Shown in pieces: positions 20,201 to 29,387 of a stretch of DNA of 64,000 bases (position 1 is its first letter; each line of letters begins with the position of its first letter). The stretch is from Chloroherpetonaceae bacterium (lineage in GTDB: Bacteria; Bacteroidota; Chlorobiia; Chlorobiales; Thermochlorobacteraceae): NCBI GenBank assembly GCA_033763895.1, contig JANRJQ010000010.1, forward strand, positions 872,146 to 936,145, read 5' to 3'. The position numbers were made by a program, and so were the translations under genes. The notes beneath the pieces are model-generated. The model was not told the DNA's origin and ran no database searches. It saw only the letters and a program-made list of their open reading frames with translations.

Positions 20201-21606
20201 CTGCCTCTGACCCTGATAAAGAAGATGAAGGAAAACTAACCGTAACAGCAACTGGATTACCTGAAGGGGCAACATTCGATGAAAAAACGCTAGTCTTTGT
20301 TTGGAAGCCCGATTTTACTCAGAACGGGACATTCTCAGTTTCTTTCTCCGTCAATGACTCTGGCAATGATGATAAGTTATTAACCGACACGGAAACCATC
20401 ACCATTACCGTCGATCACATTAACCGTGCACCAAAGTTTTCTCCAATTGATGCAGTGACCAGTGCGGAAAATTCGGCGATTTCAGTTTCACCGACTGCCA
20501 CAGATTCAGATCTTGAAGACGAAGGCAAACTTAAGTTTACCGCAAAATCTTTACCGCAAGGCGCATCCTTCGACGGTTCTAAATTTTCTTGGACTCCGTC
20601 GTTTGAACAAGCGGGTTCTTACCGCATTCTTTTTACCGTTGAAGACCAAGGGCTCAATGAAGTTCTCAAACCGACAGGCGCAAAAGTATTGAGAGACACC
20701 GCGTCACTCATTATTACTGTTTCGCAAACCAATCGAAAACCAACGTTGAATTTGCCCGTTCTAAAGGCAGCAAAAGAAAATCAACCCTATACTTTCGCAG
20801 TTTCAGGAACAGATCCAGATCGTGAAGACGCCGGAAAACTCATTTATTCAGCTGATAACCTTCCGATTGGCGCGCAATTCAATTCTGAAACAAGAACATT
20901 TAGCTGGACACCGACCTATGATCAATCTGGATCTTATAAAGTTATATTTTCAGTGAAAGATGCAGGAATTGACGGTACGCCTTTAAGTGAAAGCAAAACC
21001 GCGGAATTCACTGTTGAAAATGTTAATCGACCGCCGGTGTTGCAGCCTGTTTCCGAAGCGAGAGGGCGAGAAGCGGATGAACTTATGGTTGAATTTATGG
21101 TTAGCGATCCTGATAAAGAAGATGAAGGAAAGTTAAAAGTTTCTGTATCGCCATTGACCACCGGAGCAAGCCTTGATGGAAGCATCTTGAAATGGAAACC
21201 CTCGTTTGATCAATCGGGCAGCTATAAGGCCACGGTAACCGTGACCGATGCTGCAGGTGCTAAGGATTCGAAACCGGTGACGATAACAATTGAAAACGTT
21301 AATCAATCACCGAAGCTTGACCCAATTAGCAATGTCAGTGCAAAAGAAAAGGAAAAAATTTCTTTCAAGATAACGGCAAAAGATTCAGATAAAGAAGATG
21401 TCCCGGCTAAAGGGGCGGATCGATTGTCGTTTTCAGCCGATGGGCTTCCTAAAGGCGCGACTTTTGATGCCGCAAGACGCTCATTTAATTGGACTCCTTC
21501 GGTTGGTCAAGCCGGTGAATATTCTGTGACATTCAGGGTAAAAGATAAGTCCGGTGCAGAAGATCAAACGACTGTAAAAATATCGGTCGTTGCTGCTGCG
21601 AAGTAA
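17263..21606 (+). CDS. giant secreted protein: LVIVD propeller plus 11 cadherin/Ig-like repeats
   Basis: A 1447-residue protein with a signal peptide (cleavage near LSAQ|VTD). Residues about 60-330 carry LVIVD-type beta-propeller repeats (VGDSSKPRLVGMF, DVSKSEKPKRVF, DVKNPARPNRIF). From about 345 to the end, I count eleven repeats of about 90-110 residues, each with the pattern NRxPxLxxI, DPDxEDxGKL, LPxGAxFD, FxWTPxxxQxGxY, as in cadherin-like/He_PIG domains. The conserved DPD-ED positions suggest calcium binding at interdomain junctions. It is probably a cell-surface or extracellular adhesin. No T9SS sorting domain and no C-terminal membrane anchor are visible. It stands alone, starting divergently from the BamA-like gene, and a terminator follows. 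Confidence 0.85.
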   Translation: MSLKKSFYFGIIVLSFFSTTFLSIPQLSAQVTDEQRDLNRLERLGTPFLGSDGISAALAEGNLFYVIGNQTGLQTFFSEDPFGQGIEPAGESIVLGLSTIGIAKKGKYLYVSDNVNGINVVDVGDSSKPRLVGMFPTSSNQSEDLVLDETGNYLFVATGKGGVEVWDVSKSEKPKRVFETARLLTWSYAWSVTYNEKKLIVADREGGVRVFDASKPTALKLLYSYKGTGDTRSAILKDNTLYLANGAAGFEVVDVKNPARPNRIFSEAFLPNYVSSVSFYKRNPNYIFVAAGRSGIVVYDTRLFVTAPRRAKEKADKGVGEITRFVQNGQVLYSETLDKGVSMYYFNLAPKLENVVDLTTDENKELTYTFKGLDPDENKFKIELIPEGGKMPDSLFYSVQNSTLRWKPSFEQSGVYNFTVKLTELLPDSLFGSSLQKPIVPVSVSKRMKITVKHVNRAPSLLAIADQVLTEGKPFTFTLTAGSDPDKEDEGKLTYSVSGNPSGTSFDPKTRTLTWTPASNQSGEHRIKFIVTDSNSDKLGAKTDEKELRVRVENVNLAPKLVRMERQILFENKPQTIKIEVIDPDREDSAKHVFKALALPKGSTFDPSSRLLSWTPTYEQAGEYTARFQVNDQGLDAKLVPNPKQALTDTMTIFISVKQTNRSPILAAIGAKPVKENSALSFAISATDPDREDAGKLAFSTDSLPQGAAFDPARRIFQWTPTFEQSGDYTVRFKVMDVGIDGTPLMATEDVKITVSNVNRVPSLDPIAEASGIEGTALSFKVTAKDPDREDVGKLKITTSPLPAGATFDGENFAWTPNFDQNGTYKITYTVTDAEGLKDTKIQSIFIAHLNREPNFAQVSPQIGQETAKVTFAVEANDQDKEDAGKLTYKALNLPLGAAFDPLKRIFSWVPTFDQAGEYKVIFVVSDRGLDSKLLPSSNSVLHDSLEVAITVKQLNRAPILAAIGPKKTVEGGELTFKVSASDPDKEDEGKLTVTATGLPEGATFDEKTLVFVWKPDFTQNGTFSVSFSVNDSGNDDKLLTDTETITITVDHINRAPKFSPIDAVTSAENSAISVSPTATDSDLEDEGKLKFTAKSLPQGASFDGSKFSWTPSFEQAGSYRILFTVEDQGLNEVLKPTGAKVLRDTASLIITVSQTNRKPTLNLPVLKAAKENQPYTFAVSGTDPDREDAGKLIYSADNLPIGAQFNSETRTFSWTPTYDQSGSYKVIFSVKDAGIDGTPLSESKTAEFTVENVNRPPVLQPVSEARGREADELMVEFMVSDPDKEDEGKLKVSVSPLTTGASLDGSILKWKPSFDQSGSYKATVTVTDAAGAKDSKPVTITIENVNQSPKLDPISNVSAKEKEKISFKITAKDSDKEDVPAKGADRLSFSADGLPKGATFDAARRSFNWTPSVGQAGEYSVTFRVKDKSGAEDQTTVKISVVAAAK

Positions 21607-21625
21607 GCGATTTCCTCAAACAAAC

Positions 21626-21654
21626 AATCGGCTTCTTTTAGGGAGCCGATTTTG
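21626..21654 (+). terminator. terminator after the giant repeat protein
   Basis: AATCGGCT (21626-21633) pairs perfectly with AGCCGATT (21644-21651) across a 10-nt loop, followed by TTTG. Confidence 0.75.
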
Positions 21655-21720
21655 TATTAGGAAAAGTGTGATAATCTTAATCATCTTCGCTGAATTCCAA
21701 ACCGAAAATTTTTACGATCT

Positions 21721-22149
21721 ATGAATAACCTTTTTCATTTTAACCATACGCACTCTAAACCGATTCGTTCAATTAGCCTGTTGATTGGTTTTCTACTTTT
21801 ATCAAATGTTTTCTTCCCGAATAACGCGGCAAGCCACCCCTTTGAAAACACAATGATCAAAACGGAAAGTGATGAAATCATAGAAAGTGCGAGCTTAAAG
21901 GGTGAACAAATACAGAGATTAAAGCCGATTTGTCGAGAAAGAAAATGGATGTCAGGTTTAGATTTACAAGTGGTTGAGTTGAGCGAAGCAGTACTTTATG
22001 CGTCAATAGTCGATACCACAGCAGTTTCCAGCGTACCTGAAAAAGAAAAAGTTCTAACCTTGAGGAATGGAATTTTGGTAGGGATAGGCGCAGCATTCGG
22101 CCTGTTATTGTTTTCCTTACTTGAGAATGCTGAAAAATCGCCTTTTTAG
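21721..22149 (+). CDS. unknown membrane or exported protein
   Basis: Not recognised. In 142 residues there is an N-terminal hydrophobic segment (ISLLIGFLLLSNVFF, residues about 18-32), which may be a signal peptide, and a second near the C-terminus (GILVGIGAAFGLLLFSLL, about 117-134). The middle is polar with no motif. The ATG directly follows a short spacer after the previous terminator. It may be a small inner-membrane protein whose domain between the helices faces the periplasm. Confidence 0.55.
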   Translation: MNNLFHFNHTHSKPIRSISLLIGFLLLSNVFFPNNAASHPFENTMIKTESDEIIESASLKGEQIQRLKPICRERKWMSGLDLQVVELSEAVLYASIVDTTAVSSVPEKEKVLTLRNGILVGIGAAFGLLLFSLLENAEKSPF

Positions 22150-22278
22150 AAGTATCATTCGGTTAAATATTTTAAATCAGTTGTCTTGTGATGAGATAAA
22201 TAATTTTTCTCTTTCGATGCTTTTCATTATCATATCAATTATTCACATTCATTAATTATTATTTCCAATCGGGTTTTT

Positions 22279-22722
22279 ATGTCTTACAAATTCACCAAAA
22301 AAGATTTTAAGAAAATTGCCAAAGCATTAGGCATAAAAGAACCTACCCCTGAAGGAAATCTAGTTCGATTTGATGTTGAAAATATCGTTGCAAAGCGAAA
22401 GGTATCACTTGAAGTATTCCCTGAATTATTAATTGGTGATACAACAGGAAATTTGATTTCAGTTTACTCTCCAATAGGGTTAATGCAACTTCATTTTTGC
22501 ACGAATTACATCACAAGCGAAGAATTGGGTGATGTGATTTTATTTTCGGAGTCGCACAATAAAATTTCAAGCATCATCATTAGTCGTGATGCCGGTGTTA
22601 CATCATATATGAATGTTGATAAATCACTGCTTTCGCGAGATCCATTTAAACTCTCCGGAGAAGTTTTGGGGTGCGCGATTCAATTGGGTTTAACTGAGCA
22701 CATTCTTGATGAAGTGAAGTGA
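22279..22722 (+). CDS. conserved-looking protein of unknown function
   Basis: Not recognised. It has 147 residues, a basic N-terminus (KFTKKDFKKIAKALGI) and a compact alpha/beta pattern, with no signal peptide or membrane span. LIGDTTGNLISVYSPIGLMQLHFC and KISSIIISRDAGVTSYMNVDK are the strongest beta segments. It lies 98 nt upstream of the phosphohexomutase gene on the same strand and may share its transcript, but no functional link is visible. Confidence 0.6.
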   Translation: MSYKFTKKDFKKIAKALGIKEPTPEGNLVRFDVENIVAKRKVSLEVFPELLIGDTTGNLISVYSPIGLMQLHFCTNYITSEELGDVILFSESHNKISSIIISRDAGVTSYMNVDKSLLSRDPFKLSGEVLGCAIQLGLTEHILDEVK

Positions 22723-22820
22723 TTAAGATTTTGATTGTTTTTCGCTATAAAGATGTTCGTTTCCCCCTTTTCCGTATCTCCACCTCGTCTCCTTTTTTCA
22801 ATAATAGAAAATAGTAAATT

Positions 22821-24263
22821 ATGAATATCAAATTTGGAACCTCCGGTTGGAGAGAAATCATTGCAGAAAAGTTCACCTATTCAAACTTGTTTTATGTTTT
22901 GAAAGCGATTTCGAAATATGTGAAAGAAGAACAGTTGGATTCGAAAGGCCTTGTCATTGGAAGGGATACACGATTTCTTGGAGAAGATTTCACCCGATTT
23001 GCCGCGGAGGTTTTAGCAAGTGACGGGATTCCTGTTTTTCTATGCAATCGCGATACCCCAACCCCAGTAATTAGCTATGAAATCAGACGAAGAGGGGCGG
23101 GCGGCGGAATCAATTTCACGGCTTCGCATAATCCGCCGGAGTATCAGGGGTTGAAGTTTTCAACCTCAGATGGTGCCCCAGCGCTTCCAGAAATCACCAA
23201 AAAAATTGAAACATATTTTAGTCAGATTTATGCATCTGAAAAAGATAAATCACTCCCATCATTTCAAACATTTCTTGAGCTCGAAAAGGCTGGTAAAATT
23301 CTACTCATTGATCCAAACCCCACATATATTGGAAGGTTAAAGGAGATCATCGATACTGATGTTTTGAGGGGTTCAGGATTAAAAATTGTTTACGATGCAA
23401 TGTATGGCACAGCTCGTGGCTACACCGATCAGTTTTTGCTTGATTTAGGTCTTGATGTTGAGCGATTGCATGATTCGCGCGATGTTTACTTTGGTGGTCG
23501 CCCTCCCGAGCCTTCGGAAAAAAATATTCCTGAATTGATTGCTCGTGTAAAGGAACGCGGAGCCGCCGGGGAATTCATTCTTGGGCTTGCCAATGATGGT
23601 GATGCTGATCGCTACGCAGCAATTGATCAAAAAGGGCAGTACATTCAAGCCAACCAATTGCTCGCCATACTTTTTCATTATGCACTTCGCCACAAACCTC
23701 AGTGGAAAGGCTGTGTCGTACGAACTCTTGCAACCACACACTTAATTGATGCAATTGCAAAAAAGGAAAATGTGAAACTCTATGATGTTCCGGTTGGGTT
23801 TAAGTATATCGGAGAAATTATGATGCGTGAACCGATGATTGTGGGCGGTGAAGAATCGAATGGATTATCCGTTTATGAACATATTCCTGAAAAAGACGGG
23901 GTTCTCGCTTGTTTGCTTTTTGCCGAAATCACAGCGAGGATGAAAAAGCCACTCTCTGAATACCTTTCCGATATTTATGCTGAGTATGGCTATTATTCAA
24001 CTGTGAGAGAAAACTTTAAACTAACAGAGGAGAAGAAAAACACATTGCTCGCGAAACTTCAATCGCAAACACCCGAATCTCTTTCGGGGATAAAGGTTCA
24101 GCGGGTTGATAAACGAGACGGTGTTAAAATGATTTGTGAAGATGAAAGTTGGCTTCTTGTTCGATTCAGCGGGACAGAGCCTGTTGTCAGACTTTATGCG
24201 GAATCAAGAACAGATGAAAGAACCAAAATGATTTTAGATGAAGCAAAATCTTGGATGAATTAA
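22821..24263 (+). CDS. phosphoglucomutase/phosphomannomutase family protein
   Basis: A 480-residue alpha-D-phosphohexomutase that moves phosphate between the C6 and C1 hydroxyls of hexoses in sugar-nucleotide or glycogen metabolism. Its four signature loops are all present: FGTSGWREI at the N-terminus, the phosphoserine loop NFTASHNPPEYQG, the metal-binding ANDGDADR, and the sugar-binding GGEESNGL. RFSGTEPVVRLYAES is the C-terminal phosphate-binding loop. Whether glucose, mannose or glucosamine phosphate is preferred cannot be read by eye. The downstream neighbour, ebfC, is 61 nt away. Confidence 0.92.
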   Translation: MNIKFGTSGWREIIAEKFTYSNLFYVLKAISKYVKEEQLDSKGLVIGRDTRFLGEDFTRFAAEVLASDGIPVFLCNRDTPTPVISYEIRRRGAGGGINFTASHNPPEYQGLKFSTSDGAPALPEITKKIETYFSQIYASEKDKSLPSFQTFLELEKAGKILLIDPNPTYIGRLKEIIDTDVLRGSGLKIVYDAMYGTARGYTDQFLLDLGLDVERLHDSRDVYFGGRPPEPSEKNIPELIARVKERGAAGEFILGLANDGDADRYAAIDQKGQYIQANQLLAILFHYALRHKPQWKGCVVRTLATTHLIDAIAKKENVKLYDVPVGFKYIGEIMMREPMIVGGEESNGLSVYEHIPEKDGVLACLLFAEITARMKKPLSEYLSDIYAEYGYYSTVRENFKLTEEKKNTLLAKLQSQTPESLSGIKVQRVDKRDGVKMICEDESWLLVRFSGTEPVVRLYAESRTDERTKMILDEAKSWMN

Positions 24264-24324
24264 GTTTTGAACAAACAACAGATTGAAAATTTTAATTGAT
24301 AAACGAACAGAAAGGAATTAACTC

Positions 24325-24669
24325 GTGATAAAAGATATGGCTTCGATGATGAAGCAAATGCAGAAAATGCAAGAGAAAATGGAAGTTGTTCAAGCTGAGC
24401 TTGAAAAGAAAATTGTTATTGGGGAATCGGGCGGAGGAATGGTTAAAGTGAAAGCCAATGGCAAACAACGGCTTTTAGAATTTGAAATTGAACCTGATTT
24501 ACTAAAACCAGAAGAGCGTGAAATGCTTGAAGATTTATTGGTGGCTGCTGCCAATCAAGCACTCGAAAATGCGGCTCGATTGGCTCAGGAAGAAATTGGA
24601 AAAATTACCGGCGGGATGCTTGGTGAAATGGGCGCTGGAGGATTAGGCGATTTACTCCCAAAATTTTAA
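24325..24669 (+). CDS. ebfC: YbaB/EbfC-family nucleoid-associated protein
   Basis: A 114-residue cytoplasmic protein that, in its family, binds DNA as a dimer and compacts or organises the nucleoid. It shows the typical Met/Gln/Lys-rich first helix (MMKQMQKMQEKMEVVQAELEKK), then VIGESGGGMVKVKANGKQRLLEFEIEPDLL, a long second helix, and the glycine-rich tail GGMLGEMGAGGLGDLLP. The start is GTG 24325, supported by AAAGGA eight bases upstream. In many bacteria this gene precedes recR; here it is followed by a 342-nt gap and then ppdK. Confidence 0.93.
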   Translation: MIKDMASMMKQMQKMQEKMEVVQAELEKKIVIGESGGGMVKVKANGKQRLLEFEIEPDLLKPEEREMLEDLLVAAANQALENAARLAQEEIGKITGGMLGEMGAGGLGDLLPKF

Positions 24670-25011
24670 CGAATAAAGTATTCAAAACCCCCCATTTCAT
24701 CCTGTCATTAACACTAAGTCAGTTTTTAATAAAGCCAAAAATTTCCTCACTCGCCGTTTAAATTTACTTTTATATTTCCCTCTCAAGGCTTATCAATATT
24801 GAGCCTACTAATTCAAACGGCCGAATCGACTTTGTTTAAGAACCTCCAATCAGTGCTACATCTCAAACAAAAGTTAACTTGGCATTGCTCAACGGCGATA
24901 ATCATTGTTTGACTGATTCGGTTGTTCATAAGAATTGATAAATGAGTGCCGGTGAGTTTCAAGGGCTTGTGAAGTAATCCGAAGCGGTCACCAACATAAT
25001 ATCATATCATT
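24670..25011. other. spacer/leader upstream of ppdK
   Basis: About 340 nt without a gene. No strong hairpin with a T run follows ebfC and no convincing promoter was found, although part of the stretch must be the ppdK 5' leader. I see no repeat. Confidence 0.4.
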
Positions 25012-27888
25012 ATGGTTGCCGTCAAGAAAGCATCGAAAAAAAAACCAATTTCAACACCCGTAAACAAATCCTCAGCGCTCGGTAAAAAATCATCCTCAGT
25101 CGGAAAACGAAAATTATCTCAACCACTTTCAAAGGGAAATACGGCGTCAAAGCAAAGAAAAGTATCTCTCTCCAAATTGATTTATAATTTTGGAGAAGGG
25201 AAAGCTGATGGTCAAGCAAAGTTAAAAAATCTTTTAGGTGGCAAAGGTGCAAATCTAGCTGAAATGGCAAGAATCGGGTTGCCCGTTCCTTCGGGTTTTA
25301 CAATCACAACCGAAGTCTGTACCTATTTTTCTCACAATAATCATACCTATCCGGCCTCGTTCTTTTCGAAAGAATTACCCGCGGCCATTCAATTACTTGA
25401 AAAGAGAACCGGAAAGAAATTCGGTTCGGTAAAAAATCCACTCTTGGTATCAGTTCGCTCTGGGGCGAGAGCTTCAATGCCCGGAATGATGGATACCGTT
25501 CTGAATCTTGGTCTTAATGATGAAACAACTGAAGGCTTGGCAAGACTTACCGGAAACGACCGTTTCGCTTGGGATTGTTATCGTCGCTTTATTCAAATGT
25601 ATGGCGATGTAGTAATGGGCATGAAACCCCTTTCCAAAAAGGAACACAATCCTTTCGAAGCAGCCATTGATGAAAAGAAACTACAACGCGGAATAAAGTC
25701 GGATGTTGAAATGAATACCGATGATTTAAAGGATCTTGTTGCTCGCTTTAAACGCATTATTCGAGAAAGAGCTGGTAAAGATTTTCCAACCAACCCGATG
25801 GATCAATTAAAGGGTGCGATAAGCGCTGTATTTGGAAGTTGGAACAACGAACGTGCCATTGTTTACCGCAAACTTAATAATATTCCTCATGAATGGGGAA
25901 CTGCTTGTAATGTTCAAGCGATGGCCTTTGGCAATTTAGGCGAAAGCAGTGGAACCGGCGTTGCTTTTACACGCGACCCTTCAACCGGTGAGAACATCTT
26001 TTACGGGGAATATCTTATGAATGCGCAAGGTGAAGATGTTGTCTCCGGTGCAAGAACCCCGTTAAAAATCTCTGAGCTTCAAAAGCAAAACCCGCTTATT
26101 TACGGTCAATTAGAAAAAATTCGCAAAACGCTTGAAAAGCATTTTAGAGACATGAATGACATTGAGTTTACCATAGAAGATGGAAAGCTCTTTATGCTTC
26201 AATGCCGCGTTGGAAAGCGAACAGGGTTTGCTGCTATTAAGATTGCGATGGATATGAAGGATGAAAAGCTCATCACAGAAAAGGAAGCTTTACTTCGCAT
26301 CGAACCTGAACAGCTGAATCAATTACTTCGCCCGATATTTGATTCGAATGAGAAAAAGGAGGCTGTAACTAAAGGTCGCTTTATGGCAAAAGGCTTAAAT
26401 GCCGGTCCGGGGGCTGCTTCAGGAAAAGTATATTTCCACGCTTCCGATGCCGAAGAAGCGGCAAAGCGCGGCGAGCGAGTGGTTCTTGTTCGATTAGAAA
26501 CATCCCCTGAAGATATTCGCGGGATGGCTGCGGCAGAAGGAATTTTAACTGCCCGTGGTGGGATGACATCACATGCGGCGCTTGTCGCTCGTCAGATGGG
26601 GAAGGTGTGCGTCGCAGGCTGCGGTGAGCTCGAAATCAGCTATGAGCATAGTGTAATGACCGTGCAGAATAAAGCATTCAGAATTAAAGAGGGCGACTTT
26701 ATCTCGATTGATGGAACAACAGGGGAAATATTTGAAGGTGAAATTAAAACCAAGCCTTCAGAAGTCCTTCAAGTTCTTTTTGCTAAAACATTGAAACCAG
26801 AGGATTCTGAAATTTTCCGAATGTATGAACGCCTAATGAAATGGGCCGATCGTTACCGAACTTTGAAGATTCGAACCAATGCGGACCAGCCCGACCAAGC
26901 CCTTACCGCGCTTGCATTCGGGGCAGAGGGAATTGGACTTTGCAGAACCGAGCACATGTTTTTTGGCGGAGATCGGATTGATGAAGTCAGGCGTATGATT
27001 ATGGCTCAAAATGAAGAAGAAAGACGAGCCGCGTTAAAAAACATTTTGCCCTATCAACGCGTGGATTTCTACGGAATTTTCAAAGCGATGAATGGCTATG
27101 CAGTAACCATTCGACTCTTGGATCCGCCACTTCATGAATTTTTACCGCATACCGAAAAAGATCAAAGGCTTTTGGGAGAAAAACTTCACAAGCCTTATGA
27201 AATGGTGAAAGCGCGGGTGGAGTCTTTAGCCGAGTTTAATCCGATGCTTGGCTTTCGCGGATGCAGGTTAGGAATTCTTTATCCTGAAATAACCGAGATG
27301 CAAGTTCGGGCGTTGCTTGAAGCGGCTTGCAATGCGAAGAAAGATGGTTTCAAGGTGTATCCAGAAATAATGGTTCCTTTAGTTGGTGATACAAAGGAAT
27401 TTTCTTTACAAGCAGAAATCATTCACCGAGTTGCACAGCAGGTATTTGAAGAAAAAGGGCATAGTGTGGATTACATCGTTGGCACAATGATCGAAGTACC
27501 GCGAGCCGCCTTGCTTTCAGGGGAGATAGCGAAAGTAGCTGATTTCTATAGCTTTGGCACCAACGACTTAACTCAAATGACACTCGGCCTTTCTCGTGAT
27601 GACGCGGGTCGCTTTTTACCTGCCTATCTTGAAAAAGAAATATATCCTCGCGATCCCTTTCAGGCCATTGACCGTGTGGGTGTAGGAAGGCTCATGAAAC
27701 TTGCTTGCGAAGATGGTCGTGCGGTAAAACCTAAATTAAAACTTGGGATTTGCGGAGAGCACGGTGGAGAAACATCAAGCGTTGAATTCTGTCATCAACT
27801 TGGACTCGATTATGTATCGTGCAGCCCATTTCGAGTGCCTATTGCGCGGTTTGCAGCGGCAAGAGCAACAATTCTGAATGAGAAGTAA
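25012..27888 (+). CDS. ppdK: pyruvate, phosphate dikinase
   Basis: Interconverts pyruvate, ATP and phosphate with phosphoenolpyruvate, AMP and pyrophosphate. In green bacteria it supplies PEP downstream of the reductive TCA cycle. In order: the N-terminal ATP-grasp domain ([31 protein letters not shown]), the phosphohistidine swivel domain with [22 protein letters not shown] (catalytic His), and the C-terminal TIM-barrel with [19 protein letters not shown] and GICGEHGG. At 958 residues it exceeds the usual 870-900 because of a Lys/Ser-rich extension of about 50 residues before the conserved start; its role is unknown. The gene stands alone with its own terminator. Confidence 0.96.
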   Translation: MVAVKKASKKKPISTPVNKSSALGKKSSSVGKRKLSQPLSKGNTASKQRKVSLSKLIYNFGEGKADGQAKLKNLLGGKGANLAEMARIGLPVPSGFTITTEVCTYFSHNNHTYPASFFSKELPAAIQLLEKRTGKKFGSVKNPLLVSVRSGARASMPGMMDTVLNLGLNDETTEGLARLTGNDRFAWDCYRRFIQMYGDVVMGMKPLSKKEHNPFEAAIDEKKLQRGIKSDVEMNTDDLKDLVARFKRIIRERAGKDFPTNPMDQLKGAISAVFGSWNNERAIVYRKLNNIPHEWGTACNVQAMAFGNLGESSGTGVAFTRDPSTGENIFYGEYLMNAQGEDVVSGARTPLKISELQKQNPLIYGQLEKIRKTLEKHFRDMNDIEFTIEDGKLFMLQCRVGKRTGFAAIKIAMDMKDEKLITEKEALLRIEPEQLNQLLRPIFDSNEKKEAVTKGRFMAKGLNAGPGAASGKVYFHASDAEEAAKRGERVVLVRLETSPEDIRGMAAAEGILTARGGMTSHAALVARQMGKVCVAGCGELEISYEHSVMTVQNKAFRIKEGDFISIDGTTGEIFEGEIKTKPSEVLQVLFAKTLKPEDSEIFRMYERLMKWADRYRTLKIRTNADQPDQALTALAFGAEGIGLCRTEHMFFGGDRIDEVRRMIMAQNEEERRAALKNILPYQRVDFYGIFKAMNGYAVTIRLLDPPLHEFLPHTEKDQRLLGEKLHKPYEMVKARVESLAEFNPMLGFRGCRLGILYPEITEMQVRALLEAACNAKKDGFKVYPEIMVPLVGDTKEFSLQAEIIHRVAQQVFEEKGHSVDYIVGTMIEVPRAALLSGEIAKVADFYSFGTNDLTQMTLGLSRDDAGRFLPAYLEKEIYPRDPFQAIDRVGVGRLMKLACEDGRAVKPKLKLGICGEHGGETSSVEFCHQLGLDYVSCSPFRVPIARFAAARATILNEK

Positions 27889-27910
27889 GGAGTTAAAATC
27901 ATCGCCAATA

Positions 27911-27942
27911 AAAAACCCTTTCTGTCCTGAAAGGGTTTTTTA
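27911..27942 (+). terminator. terminator after ppdK
   Basis: CCCTTTC (27916-27922), six-base loop, GAAAGGG (27929-27935), extended by A/T pairs and followed by six T. Confidence 0.88.
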
Positions 27943-28051
27943 TTAATGTGAGTCAGTTGGTCAATCACTTATTCCGAATTTGGTCATCAAATAATGAAAA
28001 TAGGTTTCATAAATTGAAAGTAAATTTTCACACATTTTAAAAATTCGCATC

Positions 28052-29359
28052 GTGAACTTTAGTTTCTTTTCTCTCACCCCAATTCTAAAGGTTGTCTTTA
28101 CCTCTTGCTTTTTATTGTTTTCAGGAGCTTGCTTAGCCCAACAAATGGGGGGGATTCGGGCAGCCTCGGAACCGCCCTTAGAATTCGATTATGATGTTTA
28201 TTCTTTTTCTGGAGATCGAGGCGAAAGCATGCTGTCGATTTATACTCGAATTCCGTTTACCAAACTCTCCTTCATTAAAAATGAGGATTTATTTTTTGCT
28301 CGGTTTGAAACCAACGTTACGATTCTTGATGAAAACGAGCGAATCGTAATGGAGCGCCAAAAAATCGATACTATCAAAACACCTTTTTATGAACAAACGC
28401 AATCCAATCAACTTACTCAACCAAATCTTTTTTCCTTCATTTCAGCGGTAGGCGATTTCGATCTGCTTATTCAAATTCGCGATATTGAAAGCGGACGAAA
28501 CTATAAAAATCGGCGAAAGATCAGCGTCAAAAATTTCAATGCTTCCTATCCGATTATTTCATCCTTGATGCCGGCACTTCTCCTTACAGATTCTTCCTCT
28601 CGCGTGCGATTGATTCCAAGTTTAAACACTTTAATGCAGAAAGGAAGAGAACCACTTCAATTTTATTATGAAATCTACTCACCGAAAAAACAATCGTTGA
28701 ATTTGAGTTATACTTTCTTTCAAAAGGGGCGAGTTCCAAAGGAATACAAAAAGTTTACACGTCTCGTGGAAATTGATCGAGGGAGAAATAAGTGTTTAGA
28801 TACGCTCTTTTCAACGGATTTTGAAAGCGGCGACTACGAATTAATTTTATTTACGGCTTCTGGAGAGAATGAAATTCAAGATGCATCAAAGCTTTCTTTT
28901 ACCGTGAGGCTGGTGGGAGTTTCGTATGCCATTAAAGACCTTACAAAAGCAATTGATCAACTCCGGTATATCGCCTCAGGGAGCGATCTCGATAGCCTCC
29001 GCGACGCACCAAATAACGATGTTCGTGTTAAGCGATTTAATGAATTTTGGAAACGCTTCGACCCAACCCCCGATACCCCCGAAAATGAATTGATGAATGA
29101 ATATTATGCGCGAATCGAATTCGCCAACCAAAAGTTTTCAAACCAAGGTGAAGGTTGGAGAACCGATATGGGGTTTATTTTTGTGAAATATGGTCAACCG
29201 GATTTTGTAGAGCGGCAACCTCAAACAATGAATAACCTCAATACCGAAATTTGGGAATATTATCAACATCGAAGAAGGTTTATTTTTGTTGATCGAACCG
29301 GGTTTAATGACTACCGACTGCTTTTCCCTGAACCAGATTCAAGAACTTATATTCGCTAA
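28052..29359 (+). CDS. GWxTD-domain exported protein
   Basis: A 435-residue protein with a signal peptide (VVFTSCFLLFSGACLAQ). The C-terminal part contains EGWRTDMGFIFVKYGQPD, the defining GWxTD segment of a domain common in Chlorobiota, Ignavibacteria and related FCB bacteria and of unknown function. The N-terminal half has beta-sandwich strands (residues 40-260), followed by a helical stretch. A Cys near the cleavage region might be lipidated, but the match to a lipobox is imperfect. The start is GTG 28052, which puts the signal peptide at the terminus. It sits between ppdK and a convergent ABC permease gene. Confidence 0.85.
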   Translation: MNFSFFSLTPILKVVFTSCFLLFSGACLAQQMGGIRAASEPPLEFDYDVYSFSGDRGESMLSIYTRIPFTKLSFIKNEDLFFARFETNVTILDENERIVMERQKIDTIKTPFYEQTQSNQLTQPNLFSFISAVGDFDLLIQIRDIESGRNYKNRRKISVKNFNASYPIISSLMPALLLTDSSSRVRLIPSLNTLMQKGREPLQFYYEIYSPKKQSLNLSYTFFQKGRVPKEYKKFTRLVEIDRGRNKCLDTLFSTDFESGDYELILFTASGENEIQDASKLSFTVRLVGVSYAIKDLTKAIDQLRYIASGSDLDSLRDAPNNDVRVKRFNEFWKRFDPTPDTPENELMNEYYARIEFANQKFSNQGEGWRTDMGFIFVKYGQPDFVERQPQTMNNLNTEIWEYYQHRRRFIFVDRTGFNDYRLLFPEPDSRTYIR

Positions 29360-29387
29360 ATATTCCAACAAACCTTGGCAAAATTGA

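Noticed and set aside
17263-21606. CRISPR-like or DNA tandem repeat in the long repetitive gene
   Set aside because: The repetition is at protein level with about 300-nt units and free codon drift; no short identical DNA repeats with spacers.
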